Assembly: GCA_050251735.1 (NCBI GenBank)
Contig: JBFWMF010000004.1
Location: 1 to 64,000, forward strand
Length of the DNA: 64,000 nt
Direction: 5' to 3'
Origin: Desulfitobacterium sp050251735
Lineage (GTDB): Bacteria; Bacillota; Desulfitobacteriia; Desulfitobacteriales; Desulfitobacteriaceae
Shown: positions 1 to 9,036 of the stretch, piece by piece
How positions within the stretch are numbered: position 1 is the first letter of the stretch
Layout of the letters: each line of letters opens with the position of its first letter
The notes under the pieces: model-generated
Told to the model about the DNA's origin: nothing
What the model saw: only the letters and a program-made list of their open reading frames with translations
Database searches by the model: none
Program-made: the position numbers and the translations under genes

Positions 1-167
1 ATGATTAAATTATATCATATACATTGTCTTTTGTCTTCACCCTAATATAAAAAAATACCTGTATTTTAGCCATATTTCTATGACTTCATACAGGTATATG
101 ATATTTTTTTGCGGGATTTAGGATAAAATGCCGATAAAAAATCGTAGACATTGGAAAAATCCAGTGT
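1..167. other. Non-coding left edge with two inverted repeats, next to the broken IS66 transposase
   Basis: No convincing gene starts or ends here. Two inverted repeats are visible. The first has 9-bp arms (atacctgta / tacaggtat) at 55-63 and 89-97. The second has 14-bp arms at 141-154 and 161-174 with one T/G pair, and it overlaps the last codons of the truncated transposase. An AT-rich stretch near 1-30 contains a -10-like motif when read on the minus strand. This pattern could be the end of a second mobile element inserted into IS66, for example an IS200/IS605-type end, which carries subterminal hairpins. That is inference, because the rest lies outside the window. Confidence 0.4.
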
Positions 168-1205
168 CTACGATGCTTGATATCCACATATCGGAATAAC
201 TTTTTTATCGGTATAATCGGCATGCACAAATCCCCCTGTATAATCTTTGAAAAACTCTTTGGCCGATTCTGCCGACCGGTTTTCATGAAATTCGTAGTAG
301 ATAATCGGCTCATCATGCTCTCCTGTGCAGTAAACCCACATGTAGCATTTCTTTTTAGCATCCCGACCATCCTGCTGAACAACTTTCGTCCACGTCTCGT
401 CAGCGTGCAAAACATCCTTGCTCAAAAGAGTACTTCGCATATGCGAATAGATTCGCGAAAAGTAGTCCTCTGAGCAGCGGAGAACCCAGTTGCTCATATT
501 TTGCCTGGAGATTTGGACGCTGTCCATCCGGTAAAACTCACGCTCGATCCGGGCTAATGGCACTGCATTAACGTATTTACTGTTAATGATGCCAGCGATG
601 AGTTCTGGTGTAGCATAGCTTCCGGGAATCGGCAAATTGGGCATATTCGCACGGACAAAAGGAATTTGATCCCCTTCGCCTTGATTCTTTTCACACTCAC
701 GACAAGTATAGACACAATTATGGTGTTCCTCCACTTCGAAATGAGCCGGTATGAGTTTCAGTGTCCTTGTGATTTCTACCTTCATATTATGAAGTGGCTT
801 ATTGCAGACCGGGCAGATTTGCTGTTCAACGGGTAACTCATGCTTAATGATAGTAACTGCTAAATCTCTGAAGTCTTCTTCACGCTTACCCTTTTTCTTA
901 GGTTTACGAGGAGTTTTCTTCGTCGCTTCTTCAAAGGAAGGCTCAGCTACTCCTTTTTGGGCAGTTGCTTCAACTTCGTTGAAAAGACTGAGCTGATCAG
1001 TACCCTCAGGATAGGGTACAGTATCTCCACTGGTTCCATGCGTGCGCTGAGCATTGAGACGGATCGTTTCCGTAAGGCGATTAAAGTTTAAAACTAATTC
1101 CGCAATCGCCTGATCCTGTCTTTCACAGTGAGCTGCTAGCTCCTCCTGAGGCATCTCTCTATAATTCAGTTTTGGTTTTTGAGGTAACTCTATTTTGTAT
1201 TTCAT
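168..1205 (-). pseudogene. tnpC: IS66 family transposase (TnpC), 3'-truncated
   Basis: This 345-residue protein matches the N-terminal two thirds of IS66 transposases, which are usually about 500-540 residues. An N-terminal helical region is followed by a basic linker (PRKPKKKGKR, about 98-107). A zinc-binding stretch has CPVC near 132 and CxxC near 168. The first catalytic Asp lies in LHADETW near 268 and the probable second Asp in FVHADYTDK near 328. The reading then diverges from the family and stops, so the third catalytic residue and the C-terminal domain are missing and the enzyme should be inactive. The break coincides with a 14-bp inverted repeat at 141-174, which suggests that another insertion or a deletion cut the gene. 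Confidence 0.85.
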
Positions 1206-1316
1206 AGATTAATTTTACCAGAAACCTTAACTGATTAATAGAGCTGTAGCCCTAAGAACAGAAGAAAATTACCGAAAGAGAGTCCTTCCGGTAATAAAAT
1301 GTAGATCTTAGGTATT

Positions 1317-1673
1317 TTAGAGAATAATGCGCTGATTAACCGATTTGTGTGCTGTGGGCTGGTCCATGGAAAGGCCATCGAGCAGCCATCGGAATTGACG
1401 CTCGGAAACTTCGAGGACTCGCTTGTTCTCGTAGAACTTCCAGCGAAAGACGCCACGACTTAACTTTCGGTAGTATAACCACCAGCCATTGTTAGACCAA
1501 TGAAGGATTTTGCATTTATCACAAGTTCGGTTACAAAAGACGTAAAGACTATTGTCAAATGGGTCCATCTCAAGCTGAGACTTTACCACTATAGCAAGAC
1601 TTTCTATACTTTTCCTCATGTCACAGGGTTTGCAAGAAAGAAATATCTTAAGACCAGCCGCATTGATGCTCAT
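1317..1673 (-). CDS. tnpB: IS66 family accessory protein TnpB (Orf2)
   Basis: A 118-residue protein with the IS66 Orf2 pattern: a PCDMRKSIESL motif near 16-26, a DPFDNSLYVFCNR segment near 37-49 and the core RGVFRW near 74. The family is needed for transposition of IS66 elements, but its biochemical role is unsettled. Its start overlaps the tnpA stop by 4 bp, the usual translational coupling in these elements. The gene looks intact, but with tnpC broken it should not support transposition unless another copy supplies the transposase. Confidence 0.85.
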   Translation of the reverse strand: MSINAAGLKIFLSCKPCDMRKSIESLAIVVKSQLEMDPFDNSLYVFCNRTCDKCKILHWSNNGWWLYYRKLSRGVFRWKFYENKRVLEVSERQFRWLLDGLSMDQPTAHKSVNQRIIL

Positions 1674-1984
1674 ATGGAACGAATAGCGGCAATAGCTTCA
1701 CGTAGAGATTCTGCTTTGAAGCCTGGATACAGTTCGATGGAAACCGCTCCAATCTTAATGATGAGGGGAGTTTCTTTTGCGATAGATTCCTGGTGCTTAA
1801 ATTCGATAAAGACTTCTTCATCATGATCATCAACTTGAGATTCGTGTTTGAACTTATTTAGCCAATACCGTAGGGTAGAGACTTTCATATTATTTTCCGA
1901 GCACCACGCAACAGCGGTCATGCCGGATGAACGAAAATTGCTTACTTGCTGACGTCTGAACACTGATTGATCGACTAGATCCAT
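1670..1984 (-). CDS. tnpA: IS66 family accessory protein TnpA (Orf1), HTH type
   Basis: A 104-residue protein whose first 45 residues read as a helix-turn-helix of the IS66 Orf1 type (WCSENNMKVSTLRYWLNKF near 27-45). This is the domain these elements use to bind their ends. An acidic linker follows, then a short C-terminal beta-rich region. It is the first gene of the IS66 operon, has an AAGGAGG-type ribosome-binding site just upstream, and is coupled to tnpB by a 4-bp overlap. Confidence 0.83.
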   Translation of the reverse strand: MDLVDQSVFRRQQVSNFRSSGMTAVAWCSENNMKVSTLRYWLNKFKHESQVDDHDEEVFIEFKHQESIAKETPLIIKIGAVSIELYPGFKAESLREAIAAIRSI

Positions 1985-2066
1985 CGATAATACCTCCTTA
2001 ATAGTGTTGAGGATATTATCTCAGATCTAGATGGCTGGTTCTATGTGTGGATTATTTGACAATTAC

Positions 2067-2598
2067 GTAGATACACGCCAAAACTATGGCTGGTTGTTGT
2101 AGGCTGGATAAACATATTACAGGAACGCCCGAAATAAATACACACCCCTGCCTATGAAATAAGGGCTTCAGTTTTGGAGTAGAAAAATAAAAATCGCAGA
2201 TTTTAGCGTATTTTTAACTTGCCTAATCAAAGAGATTTTGTTATTTGGGGAGGGATTTCCGCATGTTATTGCGGTAATCCCTCTTTTGCCTGAACTCCGT
2301 TATCTATTTTACACCTTTAAATTCATCAGTTGCATATTATCCTACTGGTGTTCAGTATAACATGCTTTTCCATAGACATGGCTGGAAGCAGTCGAAAAGG
2401 TACTGCACTTTTATATGTGATGCAATACCCTTTTTTATATTAGCTAATGACTTCTTCTATTAGTTTTTATGTCTGATCAGGACCCGAATTAACAACAAGC
2501 CCAATTATCTTATACCGCCGCTATAGAGAGCAATCGTTTTGGTTATACATCGAGGTTTATGTGTATACGTCTCCAATCAAATCGGAGGATTTTGACAA
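2067..2598. other. Intergenic region with orphan terminator-like hairpins
   Basis: About 530 bases between the IS66 remnant and ppdK with no credible ORF. Two hairpins followed by T runs on the plus strand are visible, one at 2250-2287 and a weaker one at about 2399-2433. No plus-strand gene ends nearby, so they may be leftovers of a gene lost when the IS inserted, or they may act on minus-strand transcription leaving ppdK. I see no RNA gene here. Confidence 0.45.
2250..2287 (+). terminator. Terminator-like hairpin without an obvious gene
   Basis: Arms gagggatt and aatccctc, extended by ccgc/gcgg, close a loop at about 2250-2283 and are followed by TTTT on the plus strand. There is no upstream plus-strand gene within 2 kb, so its role is unclear. 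Confidence 0.45.
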
Positions 2599-5244
2599 TT
2601 AATTAAGAGAACGCACCGCAGCCTGGGCGGCAGCCAACCGAGCAATCGGCACTCGGAATGGAGAACAGGACACATAATTCAACCCGATCATATGGCAGAA
2701 CTCAATCGACGACGGATCTCCACCATGCTCGCCACAGATTCCCACTTTTAAGTCTGGGTTAGCAGTGCGTCCAAGCTGAACTCCCAGCTTCATAAGCTTG
2801 CCCACCCCATTGCGGTCGAGGACAGCAAAGGGATTGTGCTCTAAGATGTTCTGATCAAGATATGCCGGGAGGAATTTGCCTTCTGCATCATCACGAGAGA
2901 AGCCTAAAGTGGTCTGGGTCAAGTCATTAGTACCAAAGGAGAAGAAGTCTGCAGCAGTGGCCACTTCATCAGCAGTCAAAGCCGCTCTAGGAACTTCGAT
3001 CATGGTTCCTACCTTATAGGCGAAGGTGACCCCTTGCTCTTCCATAACAGCTTGAGCATTTTCCTCTGTAAGCTTGCGAAGCTTTTTAAGCTCTTTTACA
3101 TGGATAACGAGGGGAATCATAACCTCTGGATGGATCTCATAGCCTTCCTTGACGAGACGAGCAGAGGCTTGGAAAATCGCCCGCGCTTGCATAGCATAGA
3201 TTTCCGGGAAGGTGATTCCCAAGCGGCAGCCCCGATGACCTAGCATCGGATTCATTTCGGAAAGAGCTCGCACCTTTCTCAAAAGGATTTCCTTGTCACG
3301 AAGCTCTTCTTCATCCTCTCCGCTCAGTTTAAGCTTGGTGATCTCCACCACGAGCTCTTCAACATTCGGGAGGAACTCATGAAGAGGAGGATCCAGGAGA
3401 CGGATGGTGACAGGGAAGCCTTGCATCACTTTGAGAATGCCATAGAAATCCTCTTCTTGCATCGGTAGGAGCTTCGCTAAGGCCTCTTCTCTTTCGAGGA
3501 GACTTTGAGCAAGGATCATTTCTTGAACGATGGGAATCCGTGCCGGATCCATAAACATATGCTCTGTCCGGCATAGGCCGATGCCTTGTGCTCCAAAGTC
3601 CCGCGCCTTTTGGGCGTCCCGGGGATTATCCGCATTGGCAAGTACCTTGAGAGCCCGGATCTCATCGGACCATCCCAGCAACTCCTTGAACTCTTCGCTG
3701 AGCTCAGGGTCAATCATGGGAACCTCTCCCTTGATGACACGGCCTGTTGCTCCATCAATAGAAAAAAGAGTACCCTCAGGATACGTAATACCATCGATGG
3801 TTAAGGTGTTATTGGTATAATCAATTTTTAAAGCGTCACAGCCGCATACCGCAGGCTTTCCCATGTGACGAGCTACTACAGCAGCATGGCTGGTCATCCC
3901 GCCTCGACTGGTTAGAATCCCCTGGGAAGCGAGGATACCATGAATATCATCTGGTGTGGTCTCCGTACGAACTAGAAGAACCTTTTCGCCGGCATGACCC
4001 AAACGTTCAGCATCATCCGCATCAAAGACAATTTTGCCAGAAGCTGCACCTGGCGAAGCAGGCAGACCTTTCGCTACGATGTCCAGCTTGGCTTCACTGT
4101 CCATGCGACGATGAAGCAGTTGCCCGAGTTGGCCGGGTTCGATACGTACTATAGCTTCTTCTTTGGAGATTACCCCTTCTCGGCACAGCTCTACCGCAAC
4201 GCGAATAGCAGCAGGAGCTGTCCGTTTACCGTTACGAGTCTGCAGGATATAGAGGCGACCGCGCTCGATGGTAAATTCGATATCCTGCATATCCCGGTAA
4301 TGCTCTTCTAGGCGATTAGATATCTCGACAAATTGAGCATAGATATCCTTATTTTCATTCTCAAGGCTCTTAATGGGTTGTGGAGTACGAATTCCCGCAA
4401 CCACATCCTCTCCTTGGGCATTCATTAAGTATTCTCCATATAGTGCTCGCTCTCCGGTAGAAGGATTGCGGGTGAAGGCAACTCCAGTTCCTGAATCGTT
4501 ACCCATATTTCCAAAGACCATAGACTGAACATTCACGGCCGTTCCGATATTATCCGGTATTTCATTGATTTTACGATAGACAATAGCCCGATCATTATTC
4601 CAAGAACGAAATACCGCTAAGATTGCTTGCTCAAGCTGCTGCATGGGGTCTAAGGGGAAGGGGCTACCCGTACGCCGTTGAATAAGCTTTTTATAGCCAA
4701 CGACGATTTCTTTTAAGCTTTCGGCAGAAAGCTCAGAGTCATAGGATACGCCTTGCTTTTCTTTAGCGTCCTCGAGAATTCTTTCAAACTCATGGTGCTC
4801 AACCTCGAGAACCACATCTCCAAACATTTGAATAAAACGACGATAGCTATCATAGGCGAAACGCTGGTTCTGGGTAGAAGCGGCAAGCCCTTCAACCGTA
4901 TCATCATTGAGCCCTAAGTTAAGAATTGTGTCCATCATCCCGGGCATTGAAAATTTTGCCCCCGAACGTACAGAAACCAATAAAGGATTTACCTTATCAC
5001 CAAATTTCTTCCCGGTGGCCTCTTCTATATTTGCCAAAGCCGGTACGATCTGTTCCCAAATTCCCTCAGGAAGGTTGCGGCCATTGGCGTAATAATCATT
5101 ACACGCTTCTGTCGTAATAGTAAACCCGGGAGGTACGGGCAAGTCGATATTCGTCATCTCGGCGAGATTGGCCCCTTTTCCCCCTAATAAATCCTTCATA
5201 GAAGCCTTGCCTTCACGGAATAAGTATACAAATTTTTTAGTCAT
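2599..5244 (-). CDS. ppdK: Pyruvate, phosphate dikinase
   Basis: An 881-residue enzyme that interconverts pyruvate, ATP and Pi with PEP, AMP and PPi in the cytoplasm. The N-terminal nucleotide-binding domain begins at residue 1 (FREGKASMKDLLGGKGANL). The swivelling phosphohistidine domain carries GGMTSHAAVVARH near 449-461, whose His takes the phosphate. The C-terminal PEP/pyruvate TIM barrel ends with GICGEHGGDP, which contains the catalytic Cys near 831. The Thr two residues before the catalytic His is the site that DUF299 regulators phosphorylate in plant PPDK and in bacterial homologues. The gene overlaps the upstream regulator by 8 bp, so the two are almost certainly cotranscribed with ccpN. 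Length is typical for bacterial PPDK. Confidence 0.96.
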   Translation of the reverse strand: MTKKFVYLFREGKASMKDLLGGKGANLAEMTNIDLPVPPGFTITTEACNDYYANGRNLPEGIWEQIVPALANIEEATGKKFGDKVNPLLVSVRSGAKFSMPGMMDTILNLGLNDDTVEGLAASTQNQRFAYDSYRRFIQMFGDVVLEVEHHEFERILEDAKEKQGVSYDSELSAESLKEIVVGYKKLIQRRTGSPFPLDPMQQLEQAILAVFRSWNNDRAIVYRKINEIPDNIGTAVNVQSMVFGNMGNDSGTGVAFTRNPSTGERALYGEYLMNAQGEDVVAGIRTPQPIKSLENENKDIYAQFVEISNRLEEHYRDMQDIEFTIERGRLYILQTRNGKRTAPAAIRVAVELCREGVISKEEAIVRIEPGQLGQLLHRRMDSEAKLDIVAKGLPASPGAASGKIVFDADDAERLGHAGEKVLLVRTETTPDDIHGILASQGILTSRGGMTSHAAVVARHMGKPAVCGCDALKIDYTNNTLTIDGITYPEGTLFSIDGATGRVIKGEVPMIDPELSEEFKELLGWSDEIRALKVLANADNPRDAQKARDFGAQGIGLCRTEHMFMDPARIPIVQEMILAQSLLEREEALAKLLPMQEEDFYGILKVMQGFPVTIRLLDPPLHEFLPNVEELVVEITKLKLSGEDEEELRDKEILLRKVRALSEMNPMLGHRGCRLGITFPEIYAMQARAIFQASARLVKEGYEIHPEVMIPLVIHVKELKKLRKLTEENAQAVMEEQGVTFAYKVGTMIEVPRAALTADEVATAADFFSFGTNDLTQTTLGFSRDDAEGKFLPAYLDQNILEHNPFAVLDRNGVGKLMKLGVQLGRTANPDLKVGICGEHGGDPSSIEFCHMIGLNYVSCSPFRVPIARLAAAQAAVRSLN

Positions 5245-6067
5245 TGTGATCCCCCTTATATAAGATTTCTAATATCCTAGAAGCTGTCTCCTCAATCGCT
5301 TTACCAGTAGCATCAATGACTGGGCAACCTACTTTTCGCATAATACCTCGAGCATATTCCAATTCTTCAACAATCCGCTCATAGTTAGCATAATCAGCAC
5401 TTGCGCCTAAGCCTAAAGTTTTTAGACGTTCGGTTCTGATCTGGTTCAATAAGTCAGGCTTTAAGGTGAGCCCTATTACTTTTTGTCCCGGGATTTGATA
5501 AAGCTCTTGAGGAGGAGATACTTCCGGAACCAGTGGAATATTAGCGGCCTTGATTCCTTTATGAGCTAGATACATGCTTAGTGGAGTCTTGGAGGTCCGC
5601 GATACACCAATGAGCACGACATCGGCTAACAGCACACCCCGTGGATCCTTACCGTCATCGTATTTAACAGCAAACTCCACAGCTTCCACCTTACGGAAAT
5701 ACTGTTCATCTAAGAGGTGAGTCACATTAGGGGTATAACTGGGCTCATGTCCGGTCTTATCCGCTAAAATATTAATCAGTGGTCCCAAGATATCGACGGT
5801 CCTTAGGCCAAGTTCTTGCGCCTTTGCCTCTAAATAAATACGCAGTCTTTTGACAACGAGGGTATAAACAATAATGGCTTGTTCCCTGAGCGCTTCTTCA
5901 AGGATGTCGTCAATGTGTACCTCATCCTGCACATAAGGGACTTTACGAATTTTAGTTCGGATACCCGAGAATTGAGCAGCAGCCGCTCGACTCACGTATT
6001 CAGCAGTCTCTCCCAAAGCATCTGAAATAATATATATGACAGGCATTTCCGCTATGTCCTTTGTCAC
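5237..6067 (-). CDS. ppsR: PPDK regulatory protein (DUF299 bifunctional kinase/pyrophosphorylase)
   Basis: A 276-residue member of the DUF299 family. These proteins switch PPDK or PEP synthase off and on by ADP-dependent phosphorylation and Pi-dependent dephosphorylation of a Thr next to the catalytic His. A P-loop-like motif GVSRTSKTPLSMYLA lies near 154-168, and the N-terminus PVIYIISDALGETAE is typical. The chosen start is GTG with GGAGG six bases upstream. The gene sits between a CcpN-type repressor and ppdK and overlaps ppdK by 8 bp, so its target is very likely the PPDK encoded next to it. The B. subtilis homologue is YqfL. Confidence 0.93.
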   Translation of the reverse strand: MTKDIAEMPVIYIISDALGETAEYVSRAAAAQFSGIRTKIRKVPYVQDEVHIDDILEEALREQAIIVYTLVVKRLRIYLEAKAQELGLRTVDILGPLINILADKTGHEPSYTPNVTHLLDEQYFRKVEAVEFAVKYDDGKDPRGVLLADVVLIGVSRTSKTPLSMYLAHKGIKAANIPLVPEVSPPQELYQIPGQKVIGLTLKPDLLNQIRTERLKTLGLGASADYANYERIVEELEYARGIMRKVGCPVIDATGKAIEETASRILEILYKGDHND

Positions 6068-6108
6068 ACTACACCTCCAAAATAAATGTGCTCGAGCCCG
6101 AAAGAATC

Positions 6109-6753
6109 CTATTGTTTCCCCAGAGTCCCGATCTGAACAAAAATCCTAGCGACATTCGTCTTAGTAAATCGACCGATAACCTCATAGCGCTCTTCACCCT
6201 TTTCATCAATGAACGCTTCGACAACCGGCAGGGAATCGATCTGATGCAATGTCAGCTTACGAGCAGCGTCAAGGATAGGTTCATCCGCTGTCGTCATGAT
6301 TATATTCGGCATCCGAGTCATAATAATGCTTACCGGTACTTGCTGAAGATCTGTCTTTCCTAAAGCGGACTTGAGAAGATCCTTTCGGGAAACCATGCCT
6401 TTCAGGTTCTGGTTTTCTCCTACGACTGTTAACGTCCCTACATTCTGGGTAAACATTGTGACGATGGCATCATAGATGCTTATGCTTTCTCTGACCGAAA
6501 TAGGAAGGGACTTGAAATCTCCAACCCTCAGCAGACGCAGCTGCTCCATAATGGGCGAGCTTTCCTTCTGCTCTTTTAAAAAATAGCCAACGCGCGGCCG
6601 GGCATCTAAGACACCCGCCATTGTTAAAATCGTTAGGTCAGGTCGCAAGGTTGCGCGAGTTAAATCAAGCTTGGCTGCAATTTGTTCCCCAGTAATTGGG
6701 CTTGAATCCTTGACGATCTCGACAATTCTTGCTTGACGTTCCGAAAACTCCAA
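6109..6753 (-). CDS. ccpN: CcpN-like transcriptional repressor (HTH plus two CBS domains)
   Basis: A 214-residue regulator with an N-terminal winged helix (RQARIVEIVKDSSPITGEQI near 7-26) followed by two CBS domains. The first is near 82-140 and the second, containing IIMTTADEPILDAARKL, near 150-205. In B. subtilis CcpN represses gluconeogenic genes (gapB, pckA) under glycolytic conditions in response to nucleotides. Here it is the first gene of an operon with ppsR and ppdK, so control of the pyruvate/PEP step is the natural inference. The start is TTG, with GAGGTG about 9 bases upstream. Upstream of it (6754-6913) no promoter stands out clearly. Confidence 0.9.
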   Translation of the reverse strand: MEFSERQARIVEIVKDSSPITGEQIAAKLDLTRATLRPDLTILTMAGVLDARPRVGYFLKEQKESSPIMEQLRLLRVGDFKSLPISVRESISIYDAIVTMFTQNVGTLTVVGENQNLKGMVSRKDLLKSALGKTDLQQVPVSIIMTRMPNIIMTTADEPILDAARKLTLHQIDSLPVVEAFIDEKGEERYEVIGRFTKTNVARIFVQIGTLGKQ

Positions 6754-6913
6754 CCTGTTTTCACCTCATTCATCGTTCACTTGTGTATACATTTATTCGT
6801 TTAACAACCCAAATGTGACATACTAATTAACATAATACCGATAATTATTCCACACAATTTCTCATTTTCCTTTAATTTATATTGCCCAATTGAAAAAAAA
6901 TAATGGCAGTTGT

Positions 6914-6955
6914 AAAAAGGGAACCTGTCCTCAGTTTTTAGGCAGGTTCCCTTTT
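6914..6955 (-). terminator. Terminator downstream of glyS
   Basis: On the minus strand the arms gggaacctgcc and ggacaggttccc form a strong hairpin followed by TTTTT just after the glyS stop. It separates glyQS from the ccpN operon. Confidence 0.85.
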
Positions 6956-6962
6956 CAAATCC

Positions 6963-9035
6963 TTAGGCGAGGAGACTCAAATCCCCTATACAGCCTAAAA
7001 TGGTCACACATTCGCCGAGGAGAGCTAAACGAGCTTGCTTGAGAGCTTCATCTTCGACCATAATCATGACAGCGTTAAATAAGTCTTCAATCAGAGGGAT
7101 AAGCTCAGCGGCCAAATTGTAAGCTTGCGCATACTCACCTTGATCAAGCAATTTGGCCAAGGTTTCTTTTCTTGCGACAAGAGCAGCAGCAAGGGCAATT
7201 TCAGTAGGATCGACAAGAACTTTGGTGTCTAAGGGCTGAGCTTGAGCTTTTTTGCTAAGGTTTGCACAGCGAATATAAGCTTGGGAGTAAGGTACAAATT
7301 CCGGAGTCTCACGTTTGTCGGCCAGAACCAGAGCTTTCTTGGCTGCCCGGGTCATCTGATCACTGCCTTGAGCAAGGATTGCGTCAATGGTATCATAGCG
7401 CAGCCCTTGTTCTTGTAATACGTAACGTAGGCGCTGTTGGAAGAAGTCTTGGAGCGCCCCGGAAATATCATCTAAGGGTAACAGACTTATTCCTTGGTTG
7501 GTAAAGTTGACATAGGCTGCTTTAAGAAGTTGATCCAAGGAGAGATTCCAGCCTGCTTCCAAGAGGATTCCCACAATGCCTTGAGCTTGGCGCCTTAGGG
7601 CGTATGGATCTTGCGAGCCGGTGGGTTGAATTCCAATTCCAAAGGCACCCACAATGGCATCCAGCTTATCGGCAATGCTGACTACTCGGCCTGCAAGAGA
7701 TTTTGGCAAGGCATCACCGGCAAAACGAGGTTGGTAATGTTCAAGGATCCCTGTGCAGACTTCCGGTTTTTCACCGCTAATTCTTGCATAATCGGCACCC
7801 ATGATCCCTTGGAGTTCAGGAAAATCATAGACCATCAACGTGACCAAATCTGCTTTGGCTAAGAGAGCTGCCCGCTCGACTAAAGCCTTTTGCTCTTCAG
7901 CCACCCCTAGTCGCTCAGCGATGGCTCCCGCTAAGGCACCCATCCGCTCGACACGTTGCCGGACACTGCCCAGCTTTTCATGATAGGTGACCTTCTCCAG
8001 CTTTTCGACCAGATCAGCGAGGGGTGTTTTTTGGTCTTCGCGATAATAGAAGGCCGCATCTTCAAGCCGTGCTTTGAGGACTTTTTCATTCCCTGCTTGC
8101 ACTTTCCCTAAAGCATAATCATCTCCATTGCGGACCGTCACAAAATAAGGCAGCAATTTCCCTTCTTTATTGCGCACCGGGAAATAGCGTTGGTGTTCTT
8201 TCATGGGCGTAGTAATTACCGGTTCAGGGAGATGCATATAGTTTTTCGCTACTTCACCTAAGAGAGCAGTCGGATATTCAACGATATGGGTCACTTCTTC
8301 AAGGAGAGCCTCATCCTTTTCCACTTCGCCACCAACTCTGTCCGCAAGAACATGAATCTGCCCCAATATGGATTGACGGCGTTGTTGCGGATCCACCATG
8401 ACAAAGGATTCTTGCATCTTTCCAATATATTCGGCAGGACTTTCAATCATAACCGAACCACCTAGGGTACGGTGCCCTCGGGAGGTTCTTCCAGACCCTA
8501 AGCCGACGAATTCAAAGGATACGACTTCGGTGCCAAACAAAGCCACAATCCATCGAATAGGACGAGCAAAACGAAACTCTAGGTCCGCCCAACGCATGGG
8601 TTTGGGAAAATGGAGTCCCGTGATTAGATCCAAACAGAACTTGGCTAACAGCTCTGAGGTGGCTTGGCCGATTTCGGATTTCCGAGCATAGACATAAGGA
8701 ACGCCATTCAATTCTTGAACGAAAAGCTCCTGGGGATCGACCCCTTGACCCCGCGCAAAACCCTGAGCTGCTTTAGTGGGATTGCCTGCTGCATCATAGG
8801 CTGCTTTGACGGCAGGACCCTTAACTTCCGCAGTAAAATCAGCTTGTTTTTCGGCTAAGCCTGTTATAAGTACAGCAAAGCGCCGGGGTGTGGTGTATAT
8901 CTTAAGGTCAGAATAATCTAAGCGCAACTCTTCAAGCTGGGCCTTAGCCTGTTCCTGAAGCTGCCGGAACACACCTGGGGCGAATTTCGCCGGAATTTCT
9001 TCTGTACCAATCTCCAATAAAAAATCCTTAGCCAT
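6963..9035 (-). CDS. glyS: Glycyl-tRNA synthetase beta subunit
   Basis: A 690-residue beta chain of the alpha2-beta2 bacterial glycyl-tRNA synthetase. The family signature FLLEIGTEEIPAKF lies at residues 4-17, an HD-like and tRNA-body-binding central region follows, and a DALR-type anticodon-binding domain occupies the C-terminus. An in-frame extension of 27 codons upstream is open, but the start at 9035 is preferred: it is preceded by AGGAGG nine bases away and gives the canonical MAKDFLLEIG N-terminus. The start lies one base beyond the glyQ stop, so the ribosome-binding site is inside glyQ and the two chains are translationally coupled. Expression should follow the T-box upstream of glyQ. 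Confidence 0.96.
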   Translation of the reverse strand: MAKDFLLEIGTEEIPAKFAPGVFRQLQEQAKAQLEELRLDYSDLKIYTTPRRFAVLITGLAEKQADFTAEVKGPAVKAAYDAAGNPTKAAQGFARGQGVDPQELFVQELNGVPYVYARKSEIGQATSELLAKFCLDLITGLHFPKPMRWADLEFRFARPIRWIVALFGTEVVSFEFVGLGSGRTSRGHRTLGGSVMIESPAEYIGKMQESFVMVDPQQRRQSILGQIHVLADRVGGEVEKDEALLEEVTHIVEYPTALLGEVAKNYMHLPEPVITTPMKEHQRYFPVRNKEGKLLPYFVTVRNGDDYALGKVQAGNEKVLKARLEDAAFYYREDQKTPLADLVEKLEKVTYHEKLGSVRQRVERMGALAGAIAERLGVAEEQKALVERAALLAKADLVTLMVYDFPELQGIMGADYARISGEKPEVCTGILEHYQPRFAGDALPKSLAGRVVSIADKLDAIVGAFGIGIQPTGSQDPYALRRQAQGIVGILLEAGWNLSLDQLLKAAYVNFTNQGISLLPLDDISGALQDFFQQRLRYVLQEQGLRYDTIDAILAQGSDQMTRAAKKALVLADKRETPEFVPYSQAYIRCANLSKKAQAQPLDTKVLVDPTEIALAAALVARKETLAKLLDQGEYAQAYNLAAELIPLIEDLFNAVMIMVEDEALKQARLALLGECVTILGCIGDLSLLA

Positions 9036-9036
9036 C

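Larger units (their letters stand above)
168..2066 (-). mobile_element. Partial IS66-type insertion sequence
   Basis: The tnpA-tnpB-tnpC order and the identity of the three genes define an IS66 element. On the minus strand the upstream end can be placed at about 2066, where the sequence begins GTAATTGTCAAATAATCC; IS66 termini characteristically begin GTAA. The opposite end is missing because tnpC is cut at 168, so neither the partner inverted repeat nor the 8-bp target duplication can be confirmed. The exact right boundary is an inference. Confidence 0.7.

Noticed and set aside
1500..1826. 108-residue plus-strand ORF in the IS66 region
   Set aside because: It is an antisense shadow of tnpA and tnpB.
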